64,000 nt of DNA, taken from NCBI GenBank assembly GCA_027922465.2, contig BQMF02000020.1:1-64000 (forward strand), given 5' to 3'. This DNA comes from Turritopsis dohrnii (taxonomy: Eukaryota > Cnidaria > Hydrozoa > Anthoathecata > Oceaniidae). Made by a program: the position numbers and the translations under genes. The notes beneath the pieces were generated by a model that saw only the letters and a program-made list of their open reading frames with translations, was not told where the DNA came from and searched no databases. Shown one piece after another: positions 53,920-64,000 of the stretch. The stretch's first letter is position 1. Every line of letters starts with the position of its first letter.

Positions 53920-53999
53920 CAGGGACCACGGAGCAGTCGCAAACATTTGTTGGCCCTAATTAGTCATCCCCCAAACGAAATTCTGCTCCGTGGTCCCTG
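53920..53999. mobile_element. 80-bp foldback element
   Basis: CAGGGACCACGGAGCAG and its perfect inverse CTGCTCCGTGGTCCCTG (17 bp) enclose a 46-nt loop. TAATG abuts both sides, which would be a 5-bp target duplication. It is too short to encode anything. It could be a minimal MITE or a hairpin transcript source. Confidence 0.6.
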
Positions 54000-54684
54000 T
54001 AATGAGATTAGAAGTAATGAATCTCCTTATGGTGTTAGCATAAATATTTTGTAAGAAAGTAATGAAAAAGTTTTCGAATACTAACAAGATTCGCAAAAAT
54101 GCGACTATATTATTTCCCCAAGCTTGCCATTTTATCAACTATTGTGTGTACATTGATAACTATAATAAAAATGTATCACTTCATTATGAAATGAAGATCT
54201 TCATGATCAAATGAAAAGGTTTCACTTACAATTCCTGCTATGGGCATAACTAAAAATTACAACGCGTAATACATCCCCTGATATTTTCACTAAACAACTG
54301 AAAAGTTTTTTCTGCATGACACATCCGACACCTGCTTCAATGGGTAAGGCAAAATTTCGTCATGATAAACGTATGATCTTTATTCTTGCAGAAGCTTGGT
54401 AAGTTGCCTATCCATTGTACCACAAAATCATGGGTAACAATGTTATTCAACAGAACGGTTTCTTTTTATAACTCGTAAAATCTTACAATATTATACTAAA
54501 CATACCTTACGCTAATACTGCCCCCACCTGTTCAAAATTTAAGCAAACCTTTCAGAAGTTTGACAGTCAAGTTCTTGTACTGTATAATTTGTAGATGTTT
54601 TAATCAATGCAATGAAGGTGACAAAAAGAAATAGTAACATGAAATATCAAAATGTACAATTTATTACAATAAGTAAATAAACCT
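54000..54684. other. Intergenic AT-rich sequence
   Basis: No recognised gene or repeat in either strand. Confidence 0.35.
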
Positions 54685-55257
54685 TTAACTCAAAGTTCTT
54701 AGAAAATCAACACAACTTTTACAATATTTTTTATGTAAGTTCATAAGAATCTCCATCCTGTTGAAGAGTAGCTTAGAGGACAGACGACTTTTCCTACATG
54801 CTAAACAAGTTACAACTTTCAAATCACCCACCAGATCCTTTTTGTTTCTGGCTAGATGGTGTTGGACAGAAAAAAGTTGGGGAAAGCAAAGTGTCAGTGT
54901 GGAAACGGCTTTCACTTCTTCAAGATTTTTCTTCAAATCTTCGATTTCAATTTTCGTCCAATGAATTTCAAAAGGCTGAATATGAATACAGATTTTGGTA
55001 GAGGGAGTAGTTGACTGCTTTTTCACGAAATATTTTTTCATCGCAACTCGTAACTCTGTCCTTCTTCTATTAACTCTATAACCTCTCCCCATACGCCCAG
55101 TACTATTATATCTAGAGTGGTCCGCAACTACATTATCTTTTTTTCTCAACCAACAAATTTTTTGATTATGCCTGGCATTAGTTAATGTAATGACGTCAAT
55201 CGTTCTCGTATTATCCGTCATTCTTTTAACAACTCTGGTGTTTTCCATTCTTTCCAT
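54685..55257 (-). CDS. Unrecognised basic protein ORF, 190 codons
   Basis: The longest open frame outside the RPTP, Penelope and gypsy genes. Basic overall. It contains IEIEDLKKNLEEVKAV (possible short coiled coil) and a C-terminal pair CLACRKSR...KKYCKSC (C-x2-C spaced about 22 residues from C-x2-C), which could bind zinc. No family recognised. A second minus-strand frame lies upstream at 55402-55698. Just upstream another frame reads KLKELGLQWKEWKTPELLK, so the true gene model is unclear. Confidence 0.35.
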   Translation of the reverse strand: MERMENTRVVKRMTDNTRTIDVITLTNARHNQKICWLRKKDNVVADHSRYNSTGRMGRGYRVNRRRTELRVAMKKYFVKKQSTTPSTKICIHIQPFEIHWTKIEIEDLKKNLEEVKAVSTLTLCFPQLFSVQHHLARNKKDLVGDLKVVTCLACRKSRLSSKLLFNRMEILMNLHKKYCKSCVDFLRTLS

Positions 55258-55401
55258 TGTAGCCCCAGTTCCTTAAGCTTTGCTATTGCGAAATAGTATT
55301 TGAATCAAAAGTACTGATACGATCATACAAATATTGAGGCCAATTTATTTTTCATTATTCAGATCCCCTATTGAAGTGCTTAATCCAGGATTAGTTCTCT
55401 G

Positions 55402-55698
55402 TTAAGGACTTTGCCACGTTTCCCGTTGGTAGGTTGAATCAATCTTTTCTCCATTGGGATATCTCATCGTACGCGTGGCGCACATTGTCTTAAAACTCAA
55501 CGAGATCCTCTCTGACGGGGTATACAAGACTCAGCTTGGTAAGTTTCCGTTGATGACATGTTTGTTTGCTGTATGGAACATATCTGCCTCCAAGATAGTG
55601 TTGGCTTCTACGTCTATGACATCGCTCTCGTTAATATCGCTTAATGAAGGTAGAAACACGTCTAATAAATTGCATTTTTTTTTGTTTACACTTGACAT
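55402..55698 (-). CDS. Unrecognised 98-codon ORF
   Basis: Minus-strand ATG frame: MSSVNKKKCNLLDVFLPSLS, INESDVIDVEANTILEAD, KTMCATRTMRYPNGEKID, TYQRETWQSP, stop. It has the amino-acid balance of real protein rather than AT-rich noise. It may be a first exon linked to 54685-55257. No domain recognised. Confidence 0.3.
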
Positions 55699-56335
55699 AA
55701 TGAATATTCCGATCCCTGAGTGTATCGAATGATTTCTTGCAAATATCGCACGTATAAACCATGTCGTTTTAACTTTATAGATATTTTGTACATGAAGTGT
55801 CTACGAATTTTAAACAAGGTGTCTTTTAAAATCCTCTATTCTCGCCGCTGCCATTCTCCAATTGTAGCATAAAACACCTCCAACAGTAATGTTCATTGGA
55901 ATAGCGAAGACCGATTCAAATTTGCAGAGAGTGTTAAAACAAGTTTGAGACATGACAGCTCTTATTATAACTTCCACCCTCAATCAACTATTGCAACAAC
56001 AACTATTTAAATGGAAACATTGCTGAAGCAATAAATTTCAGAAAAACGACGTTCAAAAAACGGTCCTGTTAATTCCGATATGTGGAAGCAGACTGGAATG
56101 TGGAAGCAAAGGAACATAATTGATTTTGCGTTATTAAACACATGTTTTCTTTTATTTTAATGTGTAAACAAATTATATTACTGATCATTTGATATAAAGC
56201 TATGTATACACTGAAAAACGTCTTTTTCAAACTGAATATCCCACATGTAATATATAAAATATAAAAACCAAATCAATAGATTTATTTGTTTTAATCATGC
56301 AGAATCGACATTTTCCAATTTTCATTTAAAATTCA
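55699..56335. other. Intergenic, with two stray minisatellite-like units
   Basis: At 56070-56110, ATTCCGATATGTGGAAGCAG and GGAATGTGGAAGCAAAGG resemble the 42-bp minisatellite unit at 58520 and 62991. Otherwise empty. Confidence 0.4.
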
Positions 56336-56339
56336 TTAA

Positions 56340-56907
56340 AGGAGTGGTATCGTCATTTCAAATTTTATGACAAATTTTAGTTTAAAAAATGTATAGTTAA
56401 CCTGCGTTAAAGCTTTTTTAAAAAACGTTTTACTTCCGAAGATATTGAGTTTTTAATTTTTTTATAAACCCCCGTCTTTTTTTCTGATGAAAAGCGTGTG
56501 ACGTCATTGAAGAAGTTTCGTTTATTTTTACTTGTTATGTCAGTGCAAAGGAGCGTATTAGTTTCTCATGTTTTCAAAAATCATGAGTGAGAATTCAAGT
56601 GAAGAGGAATCAGATGTTCTCAGCGAAGATGAAGAATGTAGCAATGAGTACTAAATACTTAGTTATTGCTTGAATTTCAAAGAACACTCGCTCGATTTGA
56701 ATGTAAAACATCGCATCAACACTGAATATAACTTCTTCAATGACGTCACATATTTATTCAGCGTTTTAAGCCTATGTTTTAAAGTGGCATTTTATAGCGA
56801 AAAAAAGACTTTTTTTTTCCAAATTAAATTTATTTTGTAGTATCTACATTAAAACAAGGGATATACGAAGAAAAAAAAAATTTTCAAATTTTCATGATAC
56901 CACTCCT
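56340..56907. mobile_element. 568-bp TTAA-flanked MITE
   Basis: AGGAGTGGTATCGTCATTTC at the left pairs with ATGATACCACTCCT at the right. TTAA lies on both sides (56336-56339, 56908-56911). Internal GTGACGTCATTGAAGAAG and CTTCAATGACGTCACAT also pair. The TTAA target and AGGRG start resemble the Kolobok ends at 30800, so it is probably a Kolobok-type deletion derivative. Confidence 0.82.
56583..56654 (+). CDS. Tiny acidic ORF in the TTAA MITE
   Basis: 23 codons: MSENSSEEESDVLSEDEECS and a short end. Its acidic, Ser-rich character parallels the N-terminus of the Kolobok ORF at 26502, so it may be the remnant first exon. Could be chance. Confidence 0.3.
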   Translation: MSENSSEEESDVLSEDEECSNEY

Positions 56908-56911
56908 TTAA

Positions 56912-58500
56912 AGCTTAAAGTTTTAAGTTTTGCAATACATCAATTGGTTAAAGTAAAAAAAATGTTGTCGCTAAGAAATTTACTTATAATTATTGCGTTT
57001 ATAAAACTAGCAGCAAGCGAAGAAAAACCGAGACCAATTCAAGACGATGTTTATGAAGAATTTCTAAACTAGCATGTAGCTTTAGCTAAAAATGCCCCCG
57101 CGCTCAAGCATTCCAATTTAAACAGAAAGTAAGCTATACATTAACAGCGGAAACGAAAACAAGTTTTTGGCCGAAAAAAAAATGTTTGGGTTGATTTGGG
57201 ACCTGATATGAGGCAAAGTTATATGCTTAAATATTTCGACAAAATCAGTTTTTGGCATTTCAAAACCAACTTGCAATATGCAAACCAAATAGATCTACAC
57301 TTAAACAGATGAAAATATGCACAAAACTTTGTTACTTTTTGTTATCTCTTAGGTCTAAGTTACACTGATGCTAATATACCTTTCAAAAAGTGTAAATAAG
57401 GCTTAACAAGTAATATTAGAAAGTATTTGCTACAAACAAGAGAAATGTGTGAATTGAAACCATGGATACATATTTTATAATTTTTATAATTAAAATAAGA
57501 TTTGTTAAAAACATTCTGTAAGAGCCAAAAAAAAAAAAACTTTTTCAAAAAAAAAAAATTAAAGCGAAAAATCCATTGCGTTTCAAACTTTGATTTAAAA
57601 CAAAAAATAGCCAAAGTTTACATAAAAAAAAACAAGAAAAAAATATATAGGTTTTATTGATCATGATCACACTAGGTTTGGAAGACAGTCGAAGAAGAAA
57701 AACACGAAGAACGACAATTTGTAATATGGCTTTCTTGTATACACAGAAATCCAATTAAAATCTTTTGAAGGCAAGATCCGCCAAAAATCAGTGCATTAAA
57801 CAAAATTATTTAAAGAAAAATTTAGAGTTAGAATATATACAAAAATAAAATGTATGGTTGGCAAAATTTCGGATATCAAGCTGTGCTTCAAAATCCTTGT
57901 CGTTCACTTCACTAAAACAACACAAAAGTAACACGAAAAATGTCTAAGTAATTTTAGCATACGGATCTTCCTAAATAACATAGTATAATATAATAATAAA
58001 TTAGGAAAGAGAAAAACATTCTGTCTCCCACTTACAGTACCATGCTTTGAAACGGGAAAAAAGCAAAGTCAGCTAATAATTGTATTCCACCGTGTAACGT
58101 CAACACGAAAGTTGGAGGATGAAGATGATGATGATGATGATGATGATGAACAAAATCGGAAACTGACATTCGCCTATCTCGTGAAACTACTATGCCTCCT
58201 CGCTCGCTTACGCTCGCTGCGGGGGCAATAATTTTGGTCATATAAAACTCAAAAATAAATACACATCATTTGAAAAAAAGATTTGGCGCTTGAGTAAAGT
58301 CAAACATTATTTTGTAGAAGACATAATAAAACCTGTAACAGAACAAGAAGAGAAAAGAATGGTAAGTAATAGCCAATTTTTTATTGAACTATGAGAAGAA
58401 CTTAATAACAATAAGCATTTTAAAATGTTAATACTAACTCTTCTTATTTTATTAAAAAGCAGTAAATTTCCCTTCATCTTACTCATTCCAGAATGTCAAA
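56912..58500. other. Intergenic AT-rich sequence
   Basis: 57230-57425 is an inverted relative of 48843-48990. 58120-58225 holds a (GAT)n run and a GCTCGCTTACGCTCGCTGC motif related to 45985-46010. Poly(A) runs at 57528-57560. No gene recognised. Confidence 0.4.
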
Positions 58501-58504
58501 GTAA

Positions 58505-58780
58505 TATTGATCATTTAGTTACTCATTCTGGAATGTGGAAGCAAGATACTTCTCATTATTCTCTTCATTCCGAAATGTGGAAGCAACATACTTCTCATCA
58601 TTCTCTTCATTCCGGAATGTGGAAGCAAGATTCTTCTCATTATTCTCTTCATTCCGTAATATGGAAGCAAGATACATCTCATTATCTTTTCATTCCGTAA
58701 TGTGGAAGCAAGATACTTCTCATTATTCTCTTTTTTCCGGAATGTGGAAGCAAGATACTTCTCATTATTCTCTTCATTCC
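58505..58780. repeat. 42-bp minisatellite, left block (six units)
   Basis: Unit ATTCCGGAATGTGGAAGCAA plus GATACTTCTCATTATTCTCTTC. GCAAGATACTT-type blocks occur about every 42 bp from 58542. The period is a multiple of three without stops, so it creates artificial open frames on both strands. Split from 62991-63640 by the LTR element. Confidence 0.85.
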
Positions 58781-58916
58781 TATAACGTCTTACTTTTCTT
58801 GTTTTTAAATCTCTTCTCCGTTTTTAAGAAAAACGTGTTTACAAGTCATATGTTAGGTAAAATGCAGAACGATCAAAAACGCAGAACATGATATAACACT
58901 ACACCATCCCCTTCTT

Positions 58917-59828
58917 TCAACTACCAGTCCTATTTCTCAAGGGGTAAACTTTCTGTTGATTCAAATCGAGAGTCTCACGTGGCATTTGTACTGCTGGTGG
59001 TTGCCTGGGATTGTCATTAGTAAATTTCTTAAGTGCATTAGTATTTCGAGCATAAGTACTTCCGTCTTGACCTTGAATATGTACCATTGATCCTTTCTTT
59101 GATGTGACTTGATATTTCTCAGGTTTGTATTTTGGTGACAACTGATTTCTCTTCCGTTGCTTCATAAGTACAGTATCACCTACTGAGATGTTGCTTTCTG
59201 CTGCATTATAACGATTATCAAAGTATTGTTTGGTTTTTGTTTGTTTTTCTAAGTCATTTTGTTCGGCTTGACGGTGAAATCTGTATGGTACAGGTTTGGT
59301 AAACTGCGGAAGACCAAGTTTAATATCGCGATTGAAGAATAGTAGAGATGGGCTGAAACCTGTCGTTGCATGTGGAGAGTTTCTGTAATTTAACAATAAT
59401 CGGTCCAGCTCCCTTTTCCATGACTTTCCTTCGATTTTCGCTGCTTTTAACATTTTCCCAATCACCTTCATGAAACGTTCGCATTTTGCGTTAGCTTGAG
59501 GGTATTCCGGTGTGATTCTGCGGTGATAAATTCCTTTTGACTTCAAATAATCTCTGAAAGCAAGTGAGTCGAAAGGTGGACCATTATCCGACTTTAACTG
59601 GTCTGGATAACCGAAGAGGTGAAATGCATCATTAAGTTTATCGATCACCACATCGGAGGTTGTTGATTTCATTATATATATTAATGGGAACCGACTATAT
59701 TCATCAACGATAACGAACAGTTTTTCCCCCGTTGGAAGCGGTCCATGAAAGTCTGTCGAAATCTCTGACCAGGGTGCGATTGGCATAGGTGAAGGTTTTA
59801 ATGGTTCATGACGTTGAGGGCTGTCCAT
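58917..59828 (-). pseudogene. gypsy integrase
   Basis: 303 codons: PWSEISTDFHGPLPTGEK (first Asp), DQLKSDNGPPFDSLAF (second Asp), ITPEYPQANAKCERFMKVIG (Glu), LLNYRNSPHATTGFSPS, and a C-terminal NISVGDTVLMKQRKRNQLS (GPY/F-like). The upstream zinc-finger part is in other frames near 59830-60070. The usual ANG before the Glu is ANA. Confidence 0.85.
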
Positions 59829-60076
59829 TATTGCTTGACAGGCGAAACAAGATCCAATTATTTTCTGTATGTCCCTTGTTTATGTTTTGCCAGTATACTT
59901 TTTCTCGCAGTAGAGTCTTACATTTATTGATACCTAAATGTCCTAGATGAGCGATCTCTATGGCCCTTCGCGTGGAGGCTGGTTGGAAGGATTATTTGGT
60001 TGCACTTTAGTAGGATACCATCGTTTTCAGATAGTTCATGCTTGAATTGTCGAAATGGTATGGTATTAGGGTTGCT

Positions 60077-60688
60077 CTAATCTTTCGTTCTGACAGCCTC
60101 AATTACCGACTGAATGAGGATATCCTGTTTGGAAGCGTTGCGAACCTCTTCTAGAGTCATGGAAGTCAATAATGCATTGTTTGTAATAAAGTTAATATAT
60201 TCATCGGATTCAGTAGGTGTTTCCCTTTCTACTAACATTCGTGATAGACAATCAGCTATATTCTCGCGTCCTGGTTTGTGGACAATATCGAAATCATAGT
60301 TTTGTAGTGTTAGATTCCATCGTTCTATTCTGGCACTGGAACGTTTATTAACATTGCTTATCAGCGATTCTAAGGGCTTGTGATGGACGATGGCGGTGAA
60401 TTTTCTCCCAAAGAGGTAATTGTGGAACTTCGTAACGGCAAATATAAGTGCTAAACATTCTCTTTCAGTTGTGGCATATTTTCTTTCTTGGTCGGTGAGC
60501 GATCGAGAGGCGAATGCGACAGGTTTCTGAATACCACGTTCCTCTTGCAGTAATACGGCTCCCAGTCCATGATCTGAGGCATCGGAAATAACAGTACATG
60601 GTTTGTTAACATCGAAGAACGTCAGTGAAAGATTTTTTGTCAGCACTTCCTTTAGTTCGATAATTCCCCTTTTTGTATTTTCAGCCAT
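60077..60688 (-). pseudogene. gypsy RNase H
   Basis: 203 codons: CTVISDASDHGLGAVLLQ, KPVAFASRSLTDQERKYATT, ERECLALIFAVTKF, IVHHKPLESLIS and KPGRENIADCLSRML. These are the DAS, E-x-E-x-LA and NIADCLSR motifs of gypsy RNase H. In IVHHKPL the first D of the usual T-D-H-K-P-L is replaced by H. Confidence 0.85.
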
Positions 60689-61737
60689 TTAAAATCAGCG
60701 TTTTTCTTCAGTAGTTGTCGCAGTGGTCCAGTCAATGTGGAGAAGTCTGGTACAAAACGACTACAGAAAGTTGCAAGGCCCAAGAATGATTTTAGCTCGT
60801 TTACATTTTTTGGTGAACGGGCTTTGTGCAAGGCTTCGATTTTTGACGGATCTTTAGAGACGCCATGACGACCTACTACCACACCGAAGAATGCAATCTG
60901 TGGTTTAAGAAAATCGCATTTTTCTAAGTTGAATCTCAGACCAAGTGAGAGTGCACGCTCGAACAATGCCGTTAATCTTTCTATATGCTCCTCAATTGTA
61001 TTGCTGTAAATGATAGTATCATCACTAATGTTTTTAACTCCAGGTAAGTCTGTAAAACTTTGCTCCATTATTCTTTGAAAATCCTCGCTGGCCGACGTAA
61101 GTCCAAATATCATTCTTTTGTATCTGTACATTCCTTTCTCTGTGATAAACGTTGTCAGCTCCCGTGACTTTTCGTCTAACAATATTTGACAATAAGCACT
61201 TCGTAAATCAATCTTAGAAAAGTAAGCACCACTGAGATCATCGGTTATCGATTCTAGCGTAGGTATTGGATACGTGGTTCTTTGTATTGCCTTGTTTGGT
61301 GCACGAGCATCTAAGCAAACACGAAGTTTACCTTTCTTGTTGGGTGATACGACAAGATTAGAGATCCATCTGGACGGCTGGTTAACCGGCTCTATGAAAT
61401 CTTTCTCAATTAAATTATCGATTTCGCTGTTTATTATATCTCTTATGCTCAAGGGATAACGCCGAAGTCGTTGTGCTACTGGAGGGATAGATTCATTTAT
61501 ATGAAGCTTATGCTCGTAGTCCTTTAAAAGACCATCACCATCGAAGACCTCCTTATATTTCTCCAACAGGTTTTTCAGCTTTATATCTGGGTTCTCACTT
61601 TTCTTAGAAAAGTTAATACCCCTATCATCCACTATGAAAACCTGTTTAACTGGTTTTACTTCATCATGAATTTCAATGAAGCCCAACGATAAACAAGCGT
61701 CTTTTGAAAGAATGTTTTGAAAAGAATTGTTCGGCAT
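60652..61737 (-). pseudogene. gypsy reverse transcriptase
   Basis: 361 codons: FIEPVNQPSRWISNLVVSPN, KLRVCLDARAPNKAI, YFSKIDLRSAYCQI (motif A), FGLTSASEDFQRIM (B), KNISDDTIIYS (C, with ISDD as in many animal gypsy elements), FGVVVGRHGVS and LKSFLGLATFCSRFVPDF. The frame ends just as RNase H should begin and is overlapped by the next frame (60688). Confidence 0.88.
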
Positions 61738-61816
61738 AACGTAAATAGTTTCAGCAAAAAACTTTCCTTTTCTTTCTAATAATATAGATGTTTTTCCAAT
61801 AGGCTTTATTGATTTA

Positions 61817-62828
61817 TCATTTCCAAATGTACGAATGAGAGTTTTTGTTTTTGAAGATTAATAAGTTTTGATTTTTGTATCCGGTCGAAAGTAATTTTAT
61901 TGATGCATGAGCAGCTGGCACCTGTATCACGATCATTTTTACTCTTGTGTTGTTCAAAACAACACTAAAGAATGGAGGCTCTGACTTTTTATGTGAGGGT
62001 TGAGAAGAAAAAACATTTTCATAATTTGAAGTATCTTCTTGGACGTTTAAAATGTTTGCAAGATTTTGAGCTTCTTCATCGCTGTTTTCCCCGTCTACTC
62101 TTCGAACTTTTTTGCCTCTACATACGACTTTAAAATGACCAATGATTCCACAGTTATGACACGGTTTTCCTTGTGCAGGGCAGGTTTTTGAGTGTCCTGG
62201 AATGAAGCGACCTCCACAGCGGTAACATTTTCGCCGATTGGAAGTGACTATTTGGTTCTGTGACTGTTTGACAATGTTTACACTTTCGACTCCAGCGATT
62301 TCCAAAGCTTGTTGTTTAGCTTGCTCGTAAATTTTTCCTACTTCCAGTAGTTTCTCGAGTGTAAGATGTTTGGTTTGTAATAGCTTCTCTCGTAATTTGT
62401 TGTCATGACAAGAGAAAACGAACTGATCTCGTACCTCATCATCGGGATAATTATATTCACAAGTTTCACTGAGTGTTTTTAGACGAGTGATATAAGTCAA
62501 AGTGTTTTCGTGAGAGTTCTGTTTTGCATTGTGAAATTGCCATCTTTCGTAGATGATATTTTTCTTTGGCATGAAATACTCATCGAGACGTTCACAAGCA
62601 TCTTTGTACGTTGTCCCAACATCCGAGAGAGTGTTTGAAAATATCCCTGACCTGCTTGCCACTAGCATGAAGTAGCACAGCACGTTTTTGACCATCATTA
62701 GTTATGCCAGAGGCTGTTAGAAAAAGTTCGACTTCTTCTCTGTAATTTTTCCACCTGCGATCGAGGTTTCCACCACTATCAACAGGAAATGCCTCCAGCA
62801 TAGGTATGTTTTGTAGTAATTTTGCCAT
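61817..62828 (-). pseudogene. gypsy gag with zinc knuckles, and protease start
   Basis: Frame 62828-62592 (MLEAFPVDSGGNLDRRWKNY, VELFLTASGI) then 62698-61817 (AKQNSHENTLTYITRLKTLS, YPDDEVRDQFVFSC). Zinc-binding CYRCGGRFIPGHSKTC and CHNCGIIGHFKVVC are at about 62225-62120. The two frames overlap at a frameshift near 62640. A retropepsin DTGA motif is legible only in an adjacent frame near 61925, again one base out of register. Confidence 0.8.
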
Positions 62829-62990
62829 AGGTATTAAAATAAAATGTGTTTTTCCCTCGTCGCCAGATATAACGTCTTACTTTTCTTGTTTTTAAATCTC
62901 TTCTCCGTTTTTAAGAAAAACGTGTTTACAAGTCATATGTTAGGTAAAATGCAGAACGATCAAAAACGCAGAACATGATATAACACTACA

Positions 62991-63640
62991 ATTCCGAAAT
63001 GTGGAAGCAAGATACTTCTCATTATTCTCTTCATTCCGAAATGTGGAAGCAAGATACTTCTCATTATTTTTCATTCCGGAATGTGAAAGCAAGATACTTC
63101 CCATTATTCTCTTCATTCCGTAATGTGGAAGCAAGACACTTCTCATTATTTTCTTCATTCCGGAATGTGGAAGCAAGATACTTCTCATTATTTTTTCATT
63201 CCGCAATGTAGAAGCAAGATACTTCTCATTATTCTCTTCATTCCGTAATATGGAAGCAAGATACATCTCATTATCTTTTCGTTCCGAAATGTGGAAGCAA
63301 GATATTTCTCGTAATTCTCTTCATTCCGGAATGTGAAAGCAATATACTTCTCATTATTTTTTCATTCCGCAATGTAGAAGCAAGACACTTCTCATTATTC
63401 TCATTCATTCCGTAATGTGGAAAGCAAGATACTTCTCATTATTCTCTTCATTCCGAATGTGGAAGCAAGATACTTCTCATTATTTTTTTCATTCCGGAAT
63501 GTGAAAGCAAGATATTTCTCATTATTCTCTTCATTCCGGAATGTGGAAGCAAGATACTTCTTATTATCTTTTCATTCCGTAATATGGAAGCAAGATACTT
63601 CTCATTATTCTCTTCATTCCGGAATGTGGAAGCAAGATAT
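62991..63640. repeat. 42-bp minisatellite, right block (about 16 units)
   Basis: Same unit as 58505-58780 with more variants, including units lacking bases (TTTTTTCATTCC for ATTCTCTTCATTCC). Core palindrome CATTCCGGAATG. Ends at 63640 and passes into (AAGAATA)-like sequence. Confidence 0.85.
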
Positions 63641-63654
63641 AAGAATAAATAAGA

Positions 63655-64000
63655 ATAAATTCTCTCCAAGCCCTACGTCTTGTAGATGTAACACTTATCT
63701 CGATTTCTCTGAACTCCTTGCCAAGTATGGATATAAATCAAATCACGCTTCAAATATTTTCCAGCTCATGGTCTTACTTTTTAAACGTCTACATAATCTG
63801 GGTCCTTCTTATTTGCAGGAAGTCTTTCCACTGAATACCTCTGTTGAAACCCCATCATTTCGGGGACCACAAACTTGGGGACTTTTAAGTGAATCCACCA
63901 AATCTGCTGATTCGGTGGAACAGTTTAAATCTAAACTTCTAACATCCGAAAGACTTCCTTGCAAATGTCGTCTGTGCGCTACATACATCCAGCATGTAGG
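63655..64000 (+). pseudogene. LINE-type RT C-terminal fragment, runs off the window
   Basis: Continuous frame to the window end: CNTYLDFSELLAKYGYKSNH, IFQLMVLLFKRLHNLGP, TPSFRGPQTWGLLSESTKS, VEQFKSKLLTSERLPCKCRL. This resembles the C-terminal thumb/tail of CR1/jockey-type RT proteins (R-G-x-x-x-W-x-x-L, FK-x-x-L). 5' truncated right at the minisatellite. Confidence 0.55.

Larger units (their letters stand above)
58781..62990 (-). mobile_element. Ty3/gypsy LTR retrotransposon
   Basis: Two 123-bp LTRs, identical by eye (58781-58903, 62868-62990), run TGTAGTG...GTTATA on the minus strand. ATTCC flanks both ends (58776-58780, 62991-62995), a 5-bp duplication. A primer-binding site starting TGGCGACGAGGG lies two bases inside the 5' LTR, and a purine tract GAAAGAAGGGGATGG abuts the 3' LTR. 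Gag, protease, RT, RNase H and integrase follow in gypsy order. It is small (4.2 kb), and the coding frames are interrupted by single-base shifts. Confidence 0.9.

Noticed and set aside
58916..62828. An endogenous retrovirus with envelope
   Set aside because: No env-like frame between integrase and the 3' LTR; the purine tract follows the integrase end directly.
62999..63669. Open frames through the minisatellite as repeat-protein genes
   Set aside because: They follow from a stop-free 42-bp unit, appear on both strands, and lack a start context or unique flanks.

Overview
The window is AT-rich metazoan nuclear DNA, most likely from a cnidarian (hydrozoan-like). The evidence is a long intron-rich receptor gene with animal-only architecture and a TE mix typical of such genomes: Penelope-like elements with hammerhead-like motifs, Helitrons, Kolobok, DIRS, piggyBac, P-like/THAP, CR1/L2-like LINEs and a Ty3/gypsy element. 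The species assignment is inference. I saw no bacterial operon, CRISPR array or rRNA/tRNA gene.

One host gene dominates, on the + strand from before 2907 to a stop at 52611. Nineteen exons (A-T below, with F and G one exon) encode the last ~1,380 residues of a receptor-type protein tyrosine phosphatase. They carry discoidin (F5/8C) modules (the end of one, then two complete), fibronectin-III-like sequence, one membrane span (49551-49665), a catalytically complete D1 phosphatase domain (50083-51159) and a degenerate D2 (51666-52611). Splice phases agree across every junction if two exons each carry a one-base homopolymer indel. The 5' end lies left of the window.

The large introns hold transposons. 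1-2000: diverged dispersed repeat R1. 3493-25761: DIRS-like relic with a LINE inside it, a TTAA-flanked element, a Penelope palindrome (10056-12225) abutting two Helitrons in inverted orientation (12236-17193), a hammerhead-like motif (17302-17344), and a P-like element carrying a THAP domain. 25919-39789: a Kolobok transposon (26168-30811, TTAA duplication) inserted in R1, then a large inverted R1 pair carrying a small Helitron and a Penelope copy. 40297-49171: a piggyBac relic and a 128-bp satellite split by a TA-flanked MITE.

Downstream of the gene are a small foldback, two unrecognised minus-strand ORFs, a TTAA MITE (56340-56907), and a Ty3/gypsy element (58781-62990, identical 123-bp LTRs, 5-bp duplication) that split a 42-bp minisatellite. 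A LINE 3' fragment closes the window. For several insertions the unoccupied target can be read in a neighbouring repeat copy, which fixes the element boundaries.
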